The notes beneath the pieces were generated by a model. It made no database searches. It worked only from the letters and a program-made list of their open reading frames with translations, and had not been told where the DNA came from. Shown here piece by piece: positions 53,225 to 61,774 of a DNA stretch of 64,000 bases. Made by a program: the position numbers and the translations under genes. The stretch comes from Aequorivita sp. CIP111184 (GTDB lineage: Bacteria; Bacteroidota; Bacteroidia; Flavobacteriales; Flavobacteriaceae), in NCBI RefSeq assembly GCF_900489465.1, contig NZ_UEFQ01000013.1:372001-436000 (forward strand), read 5' to 3'. Every line of letters starts with the position of its first letter. Within the stretch, counting starts at the first letter, position 1.

Positions 53225-53974
53225 ATGAAAAAACTACTGTACCTACTTATTTTACTTATTTCTTTCTCCAGCATTGGACAAAATGAAAGTCTTTTCGAAC
53301 AAGGAAAGGAACTTTACAAAAACGGAAAATACCAACAAGCCATTACTTCTTGGATGCAGATTTTGGACAAAGGCGAACATTCTGCAGAGCTGTATTTTAA
53401 TTTAGGAAATGCACAATACAAGTTGAATCATATTGGTCCAAGTGTATATTATTATGAAAAAGCGCTTCAGCTTTCTCCAAACGATGCTGATATTAAAAAC
53501 AATTTAGCGTTTGCTGAAAACGCGCGGATTGATTCCATAGAACCATTGCCAAAAACAGTTTTTTCAAAATGGTATCACAGCATTTCCAGTATTTTTAGTT
53601 TTGAAGGCTGGGCCATTTTTGCTGTTGCGCTTTCAATCTTTTTTGTTGCACTGTTTCTGTTTTACTTTTTTGCTTTTACTGAAAGAAGAAAACGATTGCT
53701 TTTCGTGAGCTCTATGTTTGTGGGCATAATCTTGATTGCTTCATTAACAATGGCATTTTTTACCTATAGCGATTATTCAAAAAACCAACCCGCGGTTATC
53801 TTTGCAAATGAGATTGAAGTAAAAACAGAACCGTCATTGGGAAGCAACGTTGCTTTCACCCTTCACGAAGGCACCAAAGTGCAGATTTTGGCGCAGGACG
53901 GAAATTGGTATCGCATTACTTTGGCAGATGGAAAAGACGGGTGGATTCCTTCAACAGATTTAAAACAGCTTTAG
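53225..53974 (+). CDS. batE: BatE, TPR and SH3 domain protein
   Basis: A 249-residue exported membrane protein. Signal peptide (MKKLLYLLILLISFSSIGQ), TPR repeats (residues about 20-100), two transmembrane helices (AIFAVALSIFFVALFLFYFFAF and LFVSSMFVGIILIASLTMAFF), and a C-terminal bacterial SH3 domain (IEVKTEPSLGSNVAFTLHEGTKVQILAQDGNWYRITLADGKDGWIPSTDL). The TTG at 53216 is less likely than the ATG at 53225, ten bases after the batD stop. It is the last gene of the Bat operon. Confidence 0.9.
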   Translation: MKKLLYLLILLISFSSIGQNESLFEQGKELYKNGKYQQAITSWMQILDKGEHSAELYFNLGNAQYKLNHIGPSVYYYEKALQLSPNDADIKNNLAFAENARIDSIEPLPKTVFSKWYHSISSIFSFEGWAIFAVALSIFFVALFLFYFFAFTERRKRLLFVSSMFVGIILIASLTMAFFTYSDYSKNQPAVIFANEIEVKTEPSLGSNVAFTLHEGTKVQILAQDGNWYRITLADGKDGWIPSTDLKQL

Positions 53975-54013
53975 TTTTAATATTTAGTTAACAGGAAATT
54001 AAGTTCAATCCTT

Positions 54014-54021
54014 TATTTTTG
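54014..54021 (+). promoter_or_regulatory. TAnnTTTG -7 box of the small exported protein gene
   Basis: TATTTTTG predicts a start at about 54027, giving a leader of only 14 bases before the TTG at 54041 and supporting that start codon. Confidence 0.5.
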
Positions 54022-54040
54022 AATTTCTGAAAAAAAACGA

Positions 54041-54334
54041 TTGAGATTAACCAGTATTTTATTATTACTATTATTTACAAGTTTTCTTGTAACACCTGCT
54101 ATTATTACTATTTCTGGTAACCAATCTGATGTTTCTACTTTTTTTTCGATGAACGAGGAAGAAAATTCAAACAAAATGCCCAAACCTAATTTTGTTTTCG
54201 TCATTGAAAAAATTCAGTCTAATTATGAAAGCTTAGAATTTCTGAAAAAACAGAAAGACAAAGATAGTTTTCAAATTGACAATTATTCTAAAGTCTTTAT
54301 AGACGTAGTTTCGCCGCCTCCACGCGTAGCGTAA
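54041..54334 (+). CDS. Small exported protein upstream of carbonic anhydrase
   Basis: A 97-residue protein beginning at a TTG codon: a hydrophobic N-terminal segment (LTSILLLLLFTSFLVTPAIITI) that may be a signal peptide or membrane anchor, then an acidic stretch (MNEEENSNKMPK) and a polar C-terminus. No in-frame ATG precedes the hydrophobic segment, and an in-frame stop at 54020 limits any extension. I recognise no domain. Its position just upstream of carbonic anhydrase and SulP genes suggests a shared theme, but there is a 124-base gap and no proof of cotranscription. Confidence 0.7.
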   Translation: MRLTSILLLLLFTSFLVTPAIITISGNQSDVSTFFSMNEEENSNKMPKPNFVFVIEKIQSNYESLEFLKKQKDKDSFQIDNYSKVFIDVVSPPPRVA

Positions 54335-54458
54335 CATTTTCTTCAAAAATACACTTTATATACTTTTCCATTAAATTTCCATTGCATTGGCTACTGGAAA
54401 TTATGTCCATTTTATTGGCTTTGGAAACAATTCAAATTAATTCCTTAAAAAAATTTAA

Positions 54459-55091
54459 ATGAAACTATACGATAAACTTATAGAAAATAATAAAAACTGG
54501 GTCGCACAAAAATTAAGTTTGGACCCCAATTATTTTTCAAATCTTGCAAAAGGACAAAGTCCTCCAGTATTATGGATTGGCTGTGCTGATAGCCGTGTTC
54601 CTGCAAATGAAATTATAGGCGCCCAACCGGGTGAGGTATTTGTACAGCGAAATATTGCCAATATGGTTGTGCATACAGATATGAATATGCTTAGCGTGCT
54701 GGATTATGCTGTAAATGCTTTAAAAGTAAAGCACGTTATTGTTTGTGGCCACTATGGTTGTGGTGGAGTAAAAGCTGCGATGCAAAACGAATCCATTGGA
54801 TTAATTGACAACTGGCTTAGGCACATTAAAGATGTTTACAGGCTTCATAAAGATGAACTTGATGGGATTAATGATGAAAAGGAAAGGTTTAATCGTTTTG
54901 TAGAAGTAAATGTAAAAGAACAAGTTTTTGATCTGGCGAAAACCTCCATTGTACAAAATGCTTGGCATAACAATCAAGAATTGTATTTGCACGGTTGGGT
55001 GTATGGCTTGGAGTCAGGACTCATCAAAGATTTAGGGGTAAATGTCAGCAATGATAATGAACTGGACAAAGTGTATCAACTGAATTTCTAA
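54459..55091 (+). CDS. can: Beta-carbonic anhydrase
   Basis: Zinc enzyme interconverting carbon dioxide and bicarbonate. The beta-class ligands are present: Cys42 and Asp44 in WIGCADSRVPA, His98 and Cys101 in CGHYGCGG. The 210-residue length is standard and there is no export signal, so it works in the cytoplasm. It is followed 47 bases later by a SulP-type transporter; carbonic anhydrase-SulP pairing is a widespread arrangement for bicarbonate handling. Confidence 0.96.
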   Translation: MKLYDKLIENNKNWVAQKLSLDPNYFSNLAKGQSPPVLWIGCADSRVPANEIIGAQPGEVFVQRNIANMVVHTDMNMLSVLDYAVNALKVKHVIVCGHYGCGGVKAAMQNESIGLIDNWLRHIKDVYRLHKDELDGINDEKERFNRFVEVNVKEQVFDLAKTSIVQNAWHNNQELYLHGWVYGLESGLIKDLGVNVSNDNELDKVYQLNF

Positions 55092-55138
55092 TACTAAATT
55101 GAAATTTAAATTCACTTAACTTTCTTAAACAAAAACAT

Positions 55139-56989
55139 ATGAGTAAAAATATATTTTCAAATTTTAGAGGTAATCTTTTTGGTGGTATAACCGCTGGGAT
55201 TGTTGCCTTACCTCTGGCACTCGCTTTTGGTGTGCAATCAGGACTTGGCCCAGATGCGGGACTCTACGGAGCTATTTTTATTGGATTTTTCGCTTCGCTT
55301 TTTGGAGGTACCAATACGCAAATTTCTGGACCCACTGCACCAATGACCGCAGTTTCGATGGTTGTTATAGCAGGTATTATTGCTGGACACAACGGTAGTG
55401 TTGAAGAAGCTTTGCCTTACATTTTACTAGTTTTTTTATTAGCTGGGCTTATGCAAATTTTACTGGGTATTACTGGTGTGGGAAAATATATAAAATATAT
55501 TCCCTATCCAGTTGTTTCGGGCTTTATGACTGCAATTGGCGTAATTATTCTTGTAACACAGATTCTACCCGTTTTGGGATATTATACACAGGATGACAAT
55601 GATTATATAAGCACTTTTACACCACAAGCTGAAGAAGTGCTTTTAGATAAAATACTAAAAGATGAAGCTGGTGAGGGCATTTTGGTATTAGAGGACTTTA
55701 AAGAAACCGTAAACAGAGCCGGAAATATTACGGAAACAGAAATTTCAAAAGAAGCAACAACACTAGCTAAAGCTGAAACTTCTGGAGTTTATGGTGCCAT
55801 AAAAGCCTTACCGAGAGCTATTATGAACATAAGTTGGTTGGAGTTTATTTTGGCTTCCCTCACAATATTAATTATTTATGGTTTCAAAAAAATTACAACT
55901 AAAATTCCAAGTACTTTGGTGGCATTGTTGGTTGTTTCAGGCGGCGCCTATTTTCTAAAGCTGGATTACCGACCCATAGATCAAATTCCTGGCGGTTTCC
56001 CTATACCAAATTTAGGCATGTTTACAGCGTTTGAATTCGGACAGATTTCACCTTATATTTTTACTGCATTGACTTTGGCATTTTTAGGAGCAATTGATTC
56101 GCTACTCACCTCGGTTGTAGCAGATAATATGACGAAGACAAAACACAATCCAAACAAAGAATTGATGGGGCAAGGAATAGGAAACAGTGTAGCAGCAATT
56201 TTTGGTGGAATCCCAGGAGCTGGTGCAACTATCCGTACGGTTGTAAATATCAATTCTGGAGGTACAACCAAACTTTCCGGCATGATTGCAGCATTACTCT
56301 TGCTAGTTATATTATTGGCATTGGGACCCGTGGCATCACAAATTCCAGCTGCTGTACTTGCAGGAATTTTAATAACTGTAGGTATTGGTGTAATGGACTA
56401 CAGAGGTTTGAAGGCAATTCCTAAAATGCAAAAAGCTGAAGTTACAATTATGATGGTTGTATTGCTACTTTCAGTATTCTGGAATTTGGTTTATGCAGTA
56501 GGAATAGGGTTGGTTTTGGCTTCAATTATATTTATGAAAAAAATTGGCGATTTAACAGCAGGACAATCCAAAGTGGTTCCACTTAAAAATGCTGACGAAC
56601 TTACACTGTCTTGGAGCGACGAGCTGAATTTTCCAGAAAGACTTAAAGAAGAAGTATTTATAAAACGTTTGGAAGGTCCGTTGTTCTTTGGTTATACTTC
56701 AGACTTTCAAAAGTTGGCACTGGAAATTCCAGACACAGCAACCCACGTTATTATACGAATGGGGAAATCTCCATACATTGACCAATCTGGACTTTATGCT
56801 ATGGAGGAAGTGCTAATGAATATTTCAAAAAAAGGGATAATCACTATGTTTGAAGACCTTCAGCCACAACCACGTGTAATGATGGAAAAAATAGATATTA
56901 TTCCAGATTTAGTTGCCAAAGAACTTATTTTCAGTGATTTTAAAGAAGCAATGAAATATGCCCGTGATAATATAAAAAACGTGGTATAA
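55139..56989 (+). CDS. SulP-family anion transporter (probable bicarbonate transporter)
   Basis: A 616-residue membrane transporter with about 12-14 helices and a C-terminal STAS domain (residues about 500-600, with IDQSGLYAMEEVLMNI). FGGTNTQISGPTAPMTAVSMVVIAG and LGAIDSLLTSVVADNMTKTKHNPNKELMGQGIGNSVAAIFGGIPGAGATIRTVVNINSGG are SulP signatures. A hydrophilic insertion of about 60 residues sits near residues 155-215, between two helices. Since carbonic anhydrase precedes it, bicarbonate is the likely substrate, but sulfate cannot be excluded. Confidence 0.92.
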   Translation: MSKNIFSNFRGNLFGGITAGIVALPLALAFGVQSGLGPDAGLYGAIFIGFFASLFGGTNTQISGPTAPMTAVSMVVIAGIIAGHNGSVEEALPYILLVFLLAGLMQILLGITGVGKYIKYIPYPVVSGFMTAIGVIILVTQILPVLGYYTQDDNDYISTFTPQAEEVLLDKILKDEAGEGILVLEDFKETVNRAGNITETEISKEATTLAKAETSGVYGAIKALPRAIMNISWLEFILASLTILIIYGFKKITTKIPSTLVALLVVSGGAYFLKLDYRPIDQIPGGFPIPNLGMFTAFEFGQISPYIFTALTLAFLGAIDSLLTSVVADNMTKTKHNPNKELMGQGIGNSVAAIFGGIPGAGATIRTVVNINSGGTTKLSGMIAALLLLVILLALGPVASQIPAAVLAGILITVGIGVMDYRGLKAIPKMQKAEVTIMMVVLLLSVFWNLVYAVGIGLVLASIIFMKKIGDLTAGQSKVVPLKNADELTLSWSDELNFPERLKEEVFIKRLEGPLFFGYTSDFQKLALEIPDTATHVIIRMGKSPYIDQSGLYAMEEVLMNISKKGIITMFEDLQPQPRVMMEKIDIIPDLVAKELIFSDFKEAMKYARDNIKNVV

Positions 56990-56997
56990 AAGTTATA

Positions 56998-57552
56998 TTA
57001 CTCTGTAGGGGGTTCCGTTTCAGCGGGGCTTCCTTCGGGAGTAATTTCAGTTCCATCAATATTTAAGTTATCAACTTCCTTCATTATTGTGGGTAGCACC
57101 GTTGGAGCAATACTTGCTACCGGTCCATAAAGTATGGAAGAATCACGTTGCTCTTCAGTGAGAATTTTATAATTTTCTGAAGCGTTCACAAACATAAAAA
57201 CCACACTAATCAAAAAGGCGAATTTTAGTACGTTGAAAACACCGCCAAAAAGTTTATTGAATATTCCCAGCATAGCAAAATCGGCAACTTTCGTTAAAAG
57301 CCTTCCCAAAATACTAAACAAAATCATTATCAATAAAAAAGTTATGACGAAGGCCATAATGGTATTAGTATCTGTGCTCCAATCAAACCAACGAATAAGG
57401 TATTCGCCCACATAGCCCGAAAAAAACATAGCGCAATAAACGCCTACAACAATTCCTATCAATGAAGCGAGGGAACGCAGCAAACCTTTGCTAAACCTCA
57501 CAAAAAAAGCGATGATTAAAATGATGCCTATAACTATGTCAATAGTGTTCAT
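56998..57552 (-). CDS. CvpA-family membrane protein
   Basis: A 184-residue integral membrane protein with four predicted helices, beginning NTIDIVIGIILIIAFFVRFSKGLLRSLASLIGIVVGVYCAMFFSGYVGEYL, the CvpA pattern. In other bacteria CvpA affects colicin V production and bile/stress resistance; its activity is not known. The C-terminus is Pro/Glu/Thr-rich. It converges on the SulP gene with an eight-base gap. Confidence 0.88.
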   Translation of the reverse strand: MNTIDIVIGIILIIAFFVRFSKGLLRSLASLIGIVVGVYCAMFFSGYVGEYLIRWFDWSTDTNTIMAFVITFLLIMILFSILGRLLTKVADFAMLGIFNKLFGGVFNVLKFAFLISVVFMFVNASENYKILTEEQRDSSILYGPVASIAPTVLPTIMKEVDNLNIDGTEITPEGSPAETEPPTE

Positions 57553-57586
57553 ATCTTGAAATTTTTCATAAATATACCATTTTCCA

Positions 57587-57618
57587 AATTCTGAATTCCG
57601 AATTCATAATTCAGAATT
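57587..57618. repeat. Inverted repeat between divergent genes
   Basis: AATTCTGAATT, a ten-base spacer, and AATTCAGAATT form a perfect inverted repeat of 11-base arms. It lies 8 bases upstream of the 57627-57634 promoter box and 34 bases upstream of cvpA. It is AT-rich and could be an operator or a repeat remnant. Confidence 0.5.
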
Positions 57619-57626
57619 GTAAAATG

Positions 57627-57634
57627 TATCTTTG
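57627..57634 (+). promoter_or_regulatory. TAnnTTTG -7 box upstream of the 57656 gene
   Basis: TATCTTTG, 21 bases before the ATG. Confidence 0.5.
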
Positions 57635-57655
57635 CAAACTAATTAATTTTGAAAA

Positions 57656-58012
57656 ATGGCGCGCGACGAACAATTAAAGGAACGATGGGAAGCAGTAGTA
57701 AAAATGCTGGGCGCCCGTTTTGCCGATAACCAAATTTTAGATCTTGATGCAATTATTTATTTAATAGGCGTTCAAGAGCTGGGTCAATTACACAGGAAAT
57801 TTAAAAAAGACGAAAAGCTTAACCTGATGCACATTGCCATCTGCCGTCTTTTGGAACCGTATGGGTATTATGAGTTTGATTATGTTGATGAAGAAGGCTG
57901 GCCACATTATCACGTTTTAGAACAATTGCCTCCATTAAAAGCGGGCGAGCAGAGCGTTTTGATGAAGGAGGCGATTGTACAATATTTTATAGAAAAGGAA
58001 GTGATTAACTAA
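57656..58012 (+). CDS. Conserved hypothetical protein upstream of pheS
   Basis: A 118-residue soluble protein with no signal peptide or recognised motif; mixed helical content with a conserved-looking core (LDLDAIIYLIGVQELGQLHRKFKKDEKLNLMHIAICRLLEPYGYYEFDYVDEEGWPHYHVLEQLP). A TAnnTTTG box lies just upstream and pheS begins 27 bases after its stop, suggesting cotranscription with the phenylalanyl-tRNA synthetase gene. Function unknown. Confidence 0.8.
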   Translation: MARDEQLKERWEAVVKMLGARFADNQILDLDAIIYLIGVQELGQLHRKFKKDEKLNLMHIAICRLLEPYGYYEFDYVDEEGWPHYHVLEQLPPLKAGEQSVLMKEAIVQYFIEKEVIN

Positions 58013-58039
58013 AATATTTTTTCCGCAGAAAATTTAGTG

Positions 58040-59059
58040 ATGATAGAAACAATAAAAAAACAAATAGCCGAAGTTCAAGCCTTTTCTTCAACTAACAAAG
58101 AAGAAATAGAAAACTTCCGCATAAAATATTTAGGCAAAAAGGGATTATTGAACAACTTTTTCGCAGAGTTTAAAAACGTGCCAAACGAACAAAAAAAAGA
58201 ATTTGGACAGGTTATAAATACACTTAAAAATACTGCTCAGGAAAAAGTAGATTCACTTAAGGAAGCAATTGAAAGTAGCTCCGAAACTAGAGGCGTTTAT
58301 GGAGATCTTTCCCGCCCGGGCGAAGTGATCCCGCTAGGCTCTCGCCATCCTATTTCCATCGTGAAAAATAAAATTATCGATATCTTTTTGCGCATCGGCT
58401 TCAACGTTTCCGAAGGCCCCGAAATTGAAGATGATTGGCATAACTTTACGGCACTAAACCTACCAGAATATCACCCAGCCCGTGATATGCAGGATACCTT
58501 TTTCATTCAAACCAATCCAGACGTTTTATTGCGTACGCATACATCTTCGGTTCAGGTTCGATATATGGAGAATAATAAACCGCCCATCAGAACCATTTCC
58601 CCCGGTCGCGTTTACAGAAACGAAGCTATTTCAGCACGTTCACACTGCTTTTTTCATCAAGTGGAAGGATTGTATGTTGACAAAAACGTAAGCTTTGCAG
58701 ATTTAAAACAAACGCTTCAATATTTCACTACCGAAATGTTCGGAAAATCAAAAATTAGGCTTCGACCGTCCTATTTTCCGTTCACCGAACCAAGTGCTGA
58801 AGTTGATGTTTATTGGGGACTGGAAACCGAAGCAGATTACAGAATCACTAAAGGAACTGGTTGGCTGGAAATTGGTGGCTGCGGGATGGTTGATCCCAAC
58901 GTACTTAAAAACTGTGGCATTGATGCCGAGGAATATTCCGGGTTTGCATTTGGCGTAGGCGTTGATCGTATCGCAATGTTATTGCACCAAATTCCAGATA
59001 TTAGAATGTTCAGTGAAAATGACGTCCGCTTTTTAGGACAGTTTAAAAGTGCGCTATAA
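58040..59059 (+). CDS. pheS: Phenylalanyl-tRNA synthetase alpha subunit
   Basis: Class II aminoacyl-tRNA synthetase, alpha subunit of the alpha2-beta2 enzyme that charges tRNA-Phe. Motif 2 (HTSSVQVRYM...ISPGRVYRNEAISARSHCFFHQVEGLYVD) and motif 3 (GFAFGVGVDRIAMLLHQIPDIRMF) are intact, after an N-terminal coiled coil that binds tRNA. I use the ATG at 58040; a GTG directly before it would add one residue. pheT is not in the window, as is usual when the two genes are unlinked in Bacteroidota. Confidence 0.96.
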   Translation: MIETIKKQIAEVQAFSSTNKEEIENFRIKYLGKKGLLNNFFAEFKNVPNEQKKEFGQVINTLKNTAQEKVDSLKEAIESSSETRGVYGDLSRPGEVIPLGSRHPISIVKNKIIDIFLRIGFNVSEGPEIEDDWHNFTALNLPEYHPARDMQDTFFIQTNPDVLLRTHTSSVQVRYMENNKPPIRTISPGRVYRNEAISARSHCFFHQVEGLYVDKNVSFADLKQTLQYFTTEMFGKSKIRLRPSYFPFTEPSAEVDVYWGLETEADYRITKGTGWLEIGGCGMVDPNVLKNCGIDAEEYSGFAFGVGVDRIAMLLHQIPDIRMFSENDVRFLGQFKSAL

Positions 59060-59098
59060 GTTTGTATCTTTAAGCAAAAAACCATTAAACTCTTTACT

Positions 59099-59263
59099 AT
59101 GAAAAAATACCTCGTTATCGCCCTACTCGTGATTGTAGGCTTGGCCATTGCTTACATCACTTTTGTTATTGCGGCAATAAAAATGGTAATTGGAGCAATT
59201 TTACTTGGCGTTGCAGCCATTGCACTTTTAGCGGTTTGGATTATGTGGAAAATTGAAGACTGA
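59099..59263 (+). CDS. Small two-helix membrane protein (54 residues)
   Basis: A 54-codon reading frame starting MKKYLVIALLVIVGLAIAY, with two predicted membrane helices joined by a short turn and ending AVWIMWKIED. It lies 39 bases after pheS, and the next gene starts two bases after its stop. That compact fit and the normal Lys-rich hydrophobic beginning support a real gene despite the size. No family recognised. Confidence 0.65.
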   Translation: MKKYLVIALLVIVGLAIAYITFVIAAIKMVIGAILLGVAAIALLAVWIMWKIED

Positions 59264-59265
59264 TT

Positions 59266-59661
59266 ATGCGGAAGGACATTGAAATTCCTAAAGCCGAAAA
59301 CGTACATATTGTTGCGGTTTATGAATGGGACGAGGATTTTTCCGTCCATCAATGGAATATTTATTTGGTGAATAATCGCGAAGAGGAGATTAGCACTGTT
59401 TTAGTATTATCGCGCGGAAAAAGTGAGGACAAAAAAACCTCAACCCTTCGCCATAATTTAGGAAATATTCAACCAAAAACCGCTGCAAAAGTTGAATTTA
59501 TTCCAATTGAAGTTTTAGGTTTTACCAATGAATATTTACTTACTTTTTTTTCCAAAAATAAACTCCTTGAACGAAAGTTTGTTTTTGATCCAAACAGTAT
59601 TTCTGAAGAAAATATAGTAAAAATTCCCACTTTAGAAAGTGAAGGGGTTTTAGCTAAGTAA
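59266..59661 (+). CDS. Conserved hypothetical protein
   Basis: A 131-residue soluble protein with no recognised domain, beginning MRKDIEIPKAENVHIVAVYEWDEDFSVHQWNIYLVNNREEEISTVLVLSRGKSED, rich in beta-strand-like segments (predicted beta-sandwich). It starts two bases after the small membrane protein and ends nine bases before the ABC ATPase gene, so it belongs to the same transcript. Function unknown. Confidence 0.75.
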   Translation: MRKDIEIPKAENVHIVAVYEWDEDFSVHQWNIYLVNNREEEISTVLVLSRGKSEDKKTSTLRHNLGNIQPKTAAKVEFIPIEVLGFTNEYLLTFFSKNKLLERKFVFDPNSISEENIVKIPTLESEGVLAK

Positions 59662-59670
59662 AATTCTATC

Positions 59671-60624
59671 ATGTTAAAAGTTGAAATCGATTCCTTTTCC
59701 TATTCTGAAAAAACCATTTTAAAGGATATTCATTTCACGCTGAAACCTGGAGAACATCTCAGCATTCTCGGCGAAAGTGGCTGTGGAAAATCTACGCTTT
59801 TACACCTCATTTATGGATTGCTTCATTTAGAGAACGGAAGTATTTTTTATAACGAAAAGAAACTTCTAGGCCCGACCAAAACTTTAATTCCCGGCGAACC
59901 GTTTATGAAACTGGTAGCGCAGGAGTTCAACATTATGCCTTTTACAACAGTTGCTGAAAACTTGGGGTCACATCTATCTCGATTGGACGAGGAAAAAGAT
60001 AATAAAAGAATTGATGAACTACTAAAAGTAGTTGAAATGGAAAATTTTAAAAGCACATTGGTAAAAACCCTTAGTGGGGGTCAAAAACAGCGTGTAGCTC
60101 TGGCAAAAGCATTAGCAAATGAGCCCGAAATATTTCTACTGGATGAGCCTTTCAGCAATATTGACACGTTCCGGAAAAATAAATTACAACGCAGAATTTT
60201 TAATTACCTAAAAGAAAAAAATATCAGCTGTATCACCGCAACCCACGACAGCGATGAAGCTTTAGCATTTTCAGATCAAATTTTAATGTTGAAAAATGGA
60301 ACTAAGGAAATGTTTGGCACCCCAGAATTCATTTATAAAAATGTTTCAACAAACTATCAGGCTGGTTTTTTTGGCGAAGCGAATCTGCTTCCGAAGAATA
60401 TCATTTCCACCGAGGAAACTTCCGAAGAAACCATCATTTTTCCACATCAGCTGAAAATTTCTAAAGAAAAAACTCAACTTAAGGTAACCATAAAAAAATG
60501 CTACTTTAAAGGAACACATTTTTTAGTTGAAGCAGATTTTAATGGTAAAATTTTATTTTTCAACAATTCCCATTCGTTGAAAAAGGATGAAACTTATTGG
60601 CTTAAAATTTCAAAAAAAAATTAA
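59671..60624 (+). CDS. ABC transporter ATP-binding protein with C-terminal TOBE-like part
   Basis: A 317-residue ATPase of the importer class resembling PotA/FbpC. Walker A is GESGCGKST, the signature LSGGQKQRVALAKAL, Walker B IFLLDEPFSNID, and the switch His is in ATHDSDEALAF. Residues about 230-317 may form a TOBE regulatory domain. No permease or binding protein is adjacent, so it is an orphan ATPase, or pairs with a permease elsewhere. Its 3' end overlaps the convergent oxidoreductase gene by four bases. Confidence 0.9.
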   Translation: MLKVEIDSFSYSEKTILKDIHFTLKPGEHLSILGESGCGKSTLLHLIYGLLHLENGSIFYNEKKLLGPTKTLIPGEPFMKLVAQEFNIMPFTTVAENLGSHLSRLDEEKDNKRIDELLKVVEMENFKSTLVKTLSGGQKQRVALAKALANEPEIFLLDEPFSNIDTFRKNKLQRRIFNYLKEKNISCITATHDSDEALAFSDQILMLKNGTKEMFGTPEFIYKNVSTNYQAGFFGEANLLPKNIISTEETSEETIIFPHQLKISKEKTQLKVTIKKCYFKGTHFLVEADFNGKILFFNNSHSLKKDETYWLKISKKN

Positions 60625-61616
60625 ATTACAACGATCATCTTCCCTTTATTTTTACCATCAAACAAGTCAATAAATGCTTGGGGAATATTTTCAAAACCCT
60701 CCACTACTGTTTCCAAATAAGTAAGTTTATCTTCTTCCATCCACTGCGCCAGTTGTTTTTGGGCTGGACCAAAATCCTTAACAAAATCACGTACCGTAAA
60801 TCCCTGCATCAAAATACTTTTTTTTATAAGTGTACTTTCAACTCGTGGTCCGGTTGGTGTTTCTGTTTCGTTATAAAGTGAAATAGCACCACAATTTATT
60901 ACCCTTCCATATTTATTCATATTTGCCAGCGCTGCATCAAGAATTTCACCGCCCACATTATCAAAATAGACATCAACACCATTTGGACAGGCTTCAGCTA
61001 TGGCCTTTTTCATATTGTCCGTGGTTTTATAGTTTATGGCTGCATCAAAACCAAACTTTTCTTGAATACGATCAATTTTTTCTTCACTTCCTGCAATTCC
61101 CACAACTCTACAGCCTTTAATTTTTCCTATTTGTCCAACCACGCTTCCCACAGCACCAGCAGCACCTGAAACTAAAAGTGTCTCGTCTTTTTCAAGTTTA
61201 CCTATGTTCTTTAGGCCTAAATAAGCCGTAATTCCCGTCAATCCCAAAACACCCAAATAGGCTTTAAGTGGTGCTTTTTCACTATCAACTTTATTCAATC
61301 CAGTCCCGTTTGATGCTTGGTACTGCTTCCACTGAAGCATTCCATTTACAAAATCACCTTTTTTGAAATTCTTGTTTTTAGATTCCACTACTTCAGCAAT
61401 AATGCCAGATTCCAGTGGCTTCCCAACTTCAAAAGGTGCTATATATGATTTTTCATCGCGCATACGTCCCCGCAAATAAGGATCTACGGAAACATATTTT
61501 GTTTTCAGCAAAATTTCCCCTTCTTTAGCTTGCGGCTTTTCTTCTTCAGTAAAGTCAAAATCTTTGAGTGAAGGTTTACCTTTGGGACGATTTTTCAGTA
61601 GAATTACTTTGTTCAT
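60621..61616 (-). CDS. MDR-family NADP-dependent oxidoreductase
   Basis: A 331-residue zinc-independent medium-chain dehydrogenase of the leukotriene B4 12-hydroxydehydrogenase/alkenal reductase type. The signature region is VDPYLRGRMRDEKSY, the NADP loop is SGAAGAVGSVVGQIGKIKGCRVVGIAGS, and VDVYFDNVGGEILDAAL is conserved. It reduces double bonds in alkenals or enones. The start at 61616 (MNKVILLKNRPKG) is chosen; the longer form from 61679 has a hydrophobic extension not seen in the family. Confidence 0.93.
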   Translation of the reverse strand: MNKVILLKNRPKGKPSLKDFDFTEEEKPQAKEGEILLKTKYVSVDPYLRGRMRDEKSYIAPFEVGKPLESGIIAEVVESKNKNFKKGDFVNGMLQWKQYQASNGTGLNKVDSEKAPLKAYLGVLGLTGITAYLGLKNIGKLEKDETLLVSGAAGAVGSVVGQIGKIKGCRVVGIAGSEEKIDRIQEKFGFDAAINYKTTDNMKKAIAEACPNGVDVYFDNVGGEILDAALANMNKYGRVINCGAISLYNETETPTGPRVESTLIKKSILMQGFTVRDFVKDFGPAQKQLAQWMEEDKLTYLETVVEGFENIPQAFIDLFDGKNKGKMIVVI

Positions 61617-61774
61617 AAGTATTTTTATTAATTTAATATTTATAAAATTAGAACATAAAAGCGCAACCGCCCAAATCATATCTTTATTTAATAAAAGTAT
61701 AACAGAGTTACATTTCTGAAAAGATTAACGAACTTAGCTTTTGTGCACTATATCTTTACAGCTTCTGAAAACAA

